From contig JBOGEX010000155.1 in assembly GCA_050741915.1 (NCBI GenBank), positions 1 to 14,602 of the forward strand: a stretch of 14,602 bases of DNA, given 5' to 3'. Below, piece by piece: positions 12,807-14,602 of the stretch. The notes beneath the pieces were generated by a model. It did no database searches, was not told where the DNA came from, and saw nothing but the letters and a program-made list of their open reading frames with translations. Position numbers and translations under genes: made by a program. This DNA is from JACCTH01 sp050741915. Its GTDB lineage: Bacteria; Actinomycetota; Acidimicrobiia; Spongiisociales; ZC4RG35. Numbering within the stretch: position 1 is the stretch's first letter; each line of letters opens with the position of its first letter.

Positions 12807-14602
12807 TCAGACGCCAGCCTTCTCCAACCGGACGGCGGTGGCCTTGAACTCAGCGGTCCCCGACTTGGGGTCCCATGCGTCGATCGTTAACTGATTCACA
12901 TCGGCCAGATCCGAGTAGTGAACCGCCATAAAAACGAGTCCCTCGCGCAATCCGGGATCGACGCGAGCCGGGACCTCGATCTGCCCTCGTCGTGAAACCA
13001 CTCGAACTAATTCCCCCGGGGCGATGGCGAGCCGGTCGGCGTCTTCCGGAGAGAGGTCGAGGGTGCCGCCGGTTCGCAGTGGCGAGTCGAACCCACCGGA
13101 TTGAACCCCGGTGTTAAAACCGTCGAGATGCCGTCCTGTGGTCATCCGCAAAGGGAACTCATCGGTGAGCCGGTCGACGGGGGCGACCCACTCGGCGGGT
13201 AAGAACGGAGCGCGGGGACCCTCGACCGGAACTTGCCAGAGTCGGTGGTGGATGAACAGCTCGCCCGGGTGAGTCTCGTCGTAACAAGGCCATTGGATGC
13301 CCCCTAGCTGCTCGAGACGGGAGTAGCTCATCCCGGCGTGCATCGGCGAAACCTGCCGCAACTCATCCCACGCTTTCTCGGCCGACGGAATCCCCCAGCC
13401 GGCGTCCATAGCCTTCGCTAGCAATGACAAGATCTCCAGATCGGGCTTCGCCTCCCCGGGAGGATCGAGAGCCTTGCGAACCCGTTGCACCCGCCGTTCG
13501 CTCGAGGTCACGGTTCCTTCGGACTCGCACCAGTCGGCGGCGGCCGGGAAGACCACATCGGCCATCTCCGCGGTGCGGGTGAGGAAGATGTCCTGGACCA
13601 CCAAGTGATCCAGTCCTGCCAACGCCTCACGGGCATGTACGACATCGGCTTCGGAGTCGGCAGGGTTCTCACCGATCACCAGCAGTCCTCGCAGTTTTCC
13701 GGCATGCATGGCCTCGAACATCTGAGAAAGGTGCCAGCCCTTCTTGGGAGGAATGCTGTGCTCCCAGATCTTTTCGACCCGGCTCCGGATCTCGTCGTCT
13801 TCGACGTCTTGGAAGCCGGGGAGCTTGTTCGGTATCGCCCCCATGTCGCCGCCCCCCTGGACGTTGTTCTGCCCTCGCAAAGGAACCAGGCCCGAGCCAT
13901 AGCGACCCACATGGCCCGTCAGCAGAGCGAGGTTGATCAACGAGAGCACATTGTCGGTGGCGTTGTGGTGCTCGGTAATCCCCAGGGTCCACACGATCTG
14001 GGCGGTGCCAGCGGTGGCATAGGTAACCGCGGCCTCTTCGATCACCTCGCCGGGGATGCCGGTGATCTCGGTGGCACGTTCGAGCGGATAGCCCGCCACC
14101 GTTTCGGCGTAGGCATCGAAGCCGCTGGTCGCGTTGGCGATGAAGGCACCATTGGCGAGCCCGCGCTCGATGATCACGTTGCCCATGGCGTTGGCTAAAG
14201 CGATGTCGGAACCAACATCGATTCCCATCCACACGTCGGCCCAGTGAGCGGATTCGCTGCGGCGAGGGTCGAGGACATAAAGCCGGGCTCCGTTGTGGAC
14301 TCCCCGAAGAAGGTGGTGAAAGAAGATCGGGTGAGCGGCGCGCGCGTTTGAACCCCAGAGGAAGATGACGTCTGTTGTCTCAATCTCCTCGTAAGAGCTA
14401 GTCCCGCCGCCTACACCAAACACTGCCGCCAGACAGGCGACCGAAGGTGCGTGTCAAGTGCGGTTGCAGCTATCGATGTTGTTGGTTCCGAATGCGGTCC
14501 TTCCCAGCTTCTGGGCGAGGTAATTGACCTCGTTGGTGGCTTTCGAACAGGAAAGGATCCCAGTCGCCTCTCCCCCATGCTCGTCACGGAGTCGGCTAAA
14601 GC
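12807..14602 (-). CDS. Selenocysteine-containing formate dehydrogenase catalytic (Mo/W-bisMGD) subunit, 5' end beyond window
   Basis: This chain oxidises formate to CO2 (or the reverse) at a Mo/W-bisMGD centre. In 597 visible codons the frame reads EATGILSCSKATNEVNYLAQ, then GTNNIDSCNRT, TGA at 14454-14456, then HAPSVACLAAVFG. In the family this position is the Mo-ligating Cys or Sec followed by His, so TGA encodes selenocysteine (visible residue 49). Later motifs fit the family: IFLWGSNARAAHP, DPRRSESAHWAD, GLVPLRGQNNVQGGGDMG, VIGENPADSEAD, DIFLTRTAEMADVVFPAAADWCESEGTVTSSERRVQ, MTTGRHLDGFNTGV, and a C-terminal dinucleotide-binding domain ending GTAEFKATAVRLEKAGV. A hairpin suitable as SECIS follows the TGA. 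Without recoding, the gene would be mis-called from the ATG at 14423. Stop abuts the NuoEF start. Confidence 0.93.
14425..14441 (-). promoter_or_regulatory. SECIS-like hairpin for selenocysteine insertion
   Basis: Starting 12 nt after the UGA, the minus strand forms a 6-bp stem GUCGCC/GGCGGC (one U-G pair) closed by loop UGUCU, which contains the GU typical of SelB-binding apical loops. The spacing and loop resemble the fdhF SECIS of E. coli as I remember it. It lies inside the coding region, as bacterial SECIS elements do. Confidence 0.8.

Noticed and set aside
12807..14423. Reading the formate dehydrogenase gene as starting at the ATG at 14423
   Set aside because: Family-conserved sequence continues upstream of this ATG in the same frame through a TGA at the known Cys/Sec position, so the ATG is internal (it encodes no natural N-terminus).
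1..14602. CRISPR array, insertion sequence or prophage
   Set aside because: No regularly spaced direct repeats, transposase, integrase or terminal inverted repeats were seen; the tRNA genes show no adjoining attachment-site duplication.

Overview
This window looks like chromosome from a high-GC, F420-using bacterium, most likely an actinobacterium (class Acidimicrobiia is my best guess, from overall feel only). The grounds are the GC-rich coding bias, an F420-type luciferase-like oxidoreductase, a ClpC-type N-domain protein, and several genes whose start codon follows a TANNNT -10 element by exactly 6 nt, the usual actinobacterial leaderless arrangement. The layout is accessory-like but intact: there are no insertion sequences, phage genes or CRISPR arrays.

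Left part (1-2879), mostly minus strand. A tRNA-Tyr, tRNA-Thr, tRNA-Met cluster runs into the 5' end of tuf (EF-Tu), cut by the window edge. A gene-free stretch follows with a symmetric set of four AATTCGGT-type repeats. Then come a small multi-pass membrane protein, an HtpX-type zinc protease, and a coupled pair encoding a glycine-rich RRM RNA-binding protein and an IF-1 family protein.

Middle part (3189-9614). A large secreted subtilisin-like protease (plus strand) ends at a perfect palindromic terminator shared with a convergent lipoprotein gene. The lipoprotein gene follows a MidA/NDUFAF7-family methyltransferase gene. That gene diverges, across only 20 bp, from a stand-alone Clp N-domain protein with a possible zinc-binding tail. 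An LLM-class F420-dependent oxidoreductase comes next and converges on the last operon.

Right part (9680-14602), minus strand. This is a tightly packed operon for an NAD-linked molybdenum/tungsten formate dehydrogenase, and it is the most interesting content. The catalytic gene has an in-frame TGA exactly where the active-site Cys/Sec of formate dehydrogenases lies, followed by a good SECIS-like hairpin, so it is almost certainly a selenoprotein that ordinary gene calling would truncate. The next gene is a fused NuoE-NuoF (NADH/FMN) subunit. The one after that encodes the iron-sulfur N-terminal part of the formate dehydrogenase alpha chain, including the cluster domain that normally heads the catalytic chain, as a separate protein downstream of NuoEF. 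The alpha subunit thus appears split and its parts reordered. A DUF402 gene closes the operon. Inferred electron route: formate to Mo/W-Sec site, through the clusters of the separate FeS protein, to the NuoEF clusters and FMN, to NAD+ (or the reverse, CO2 reduction).
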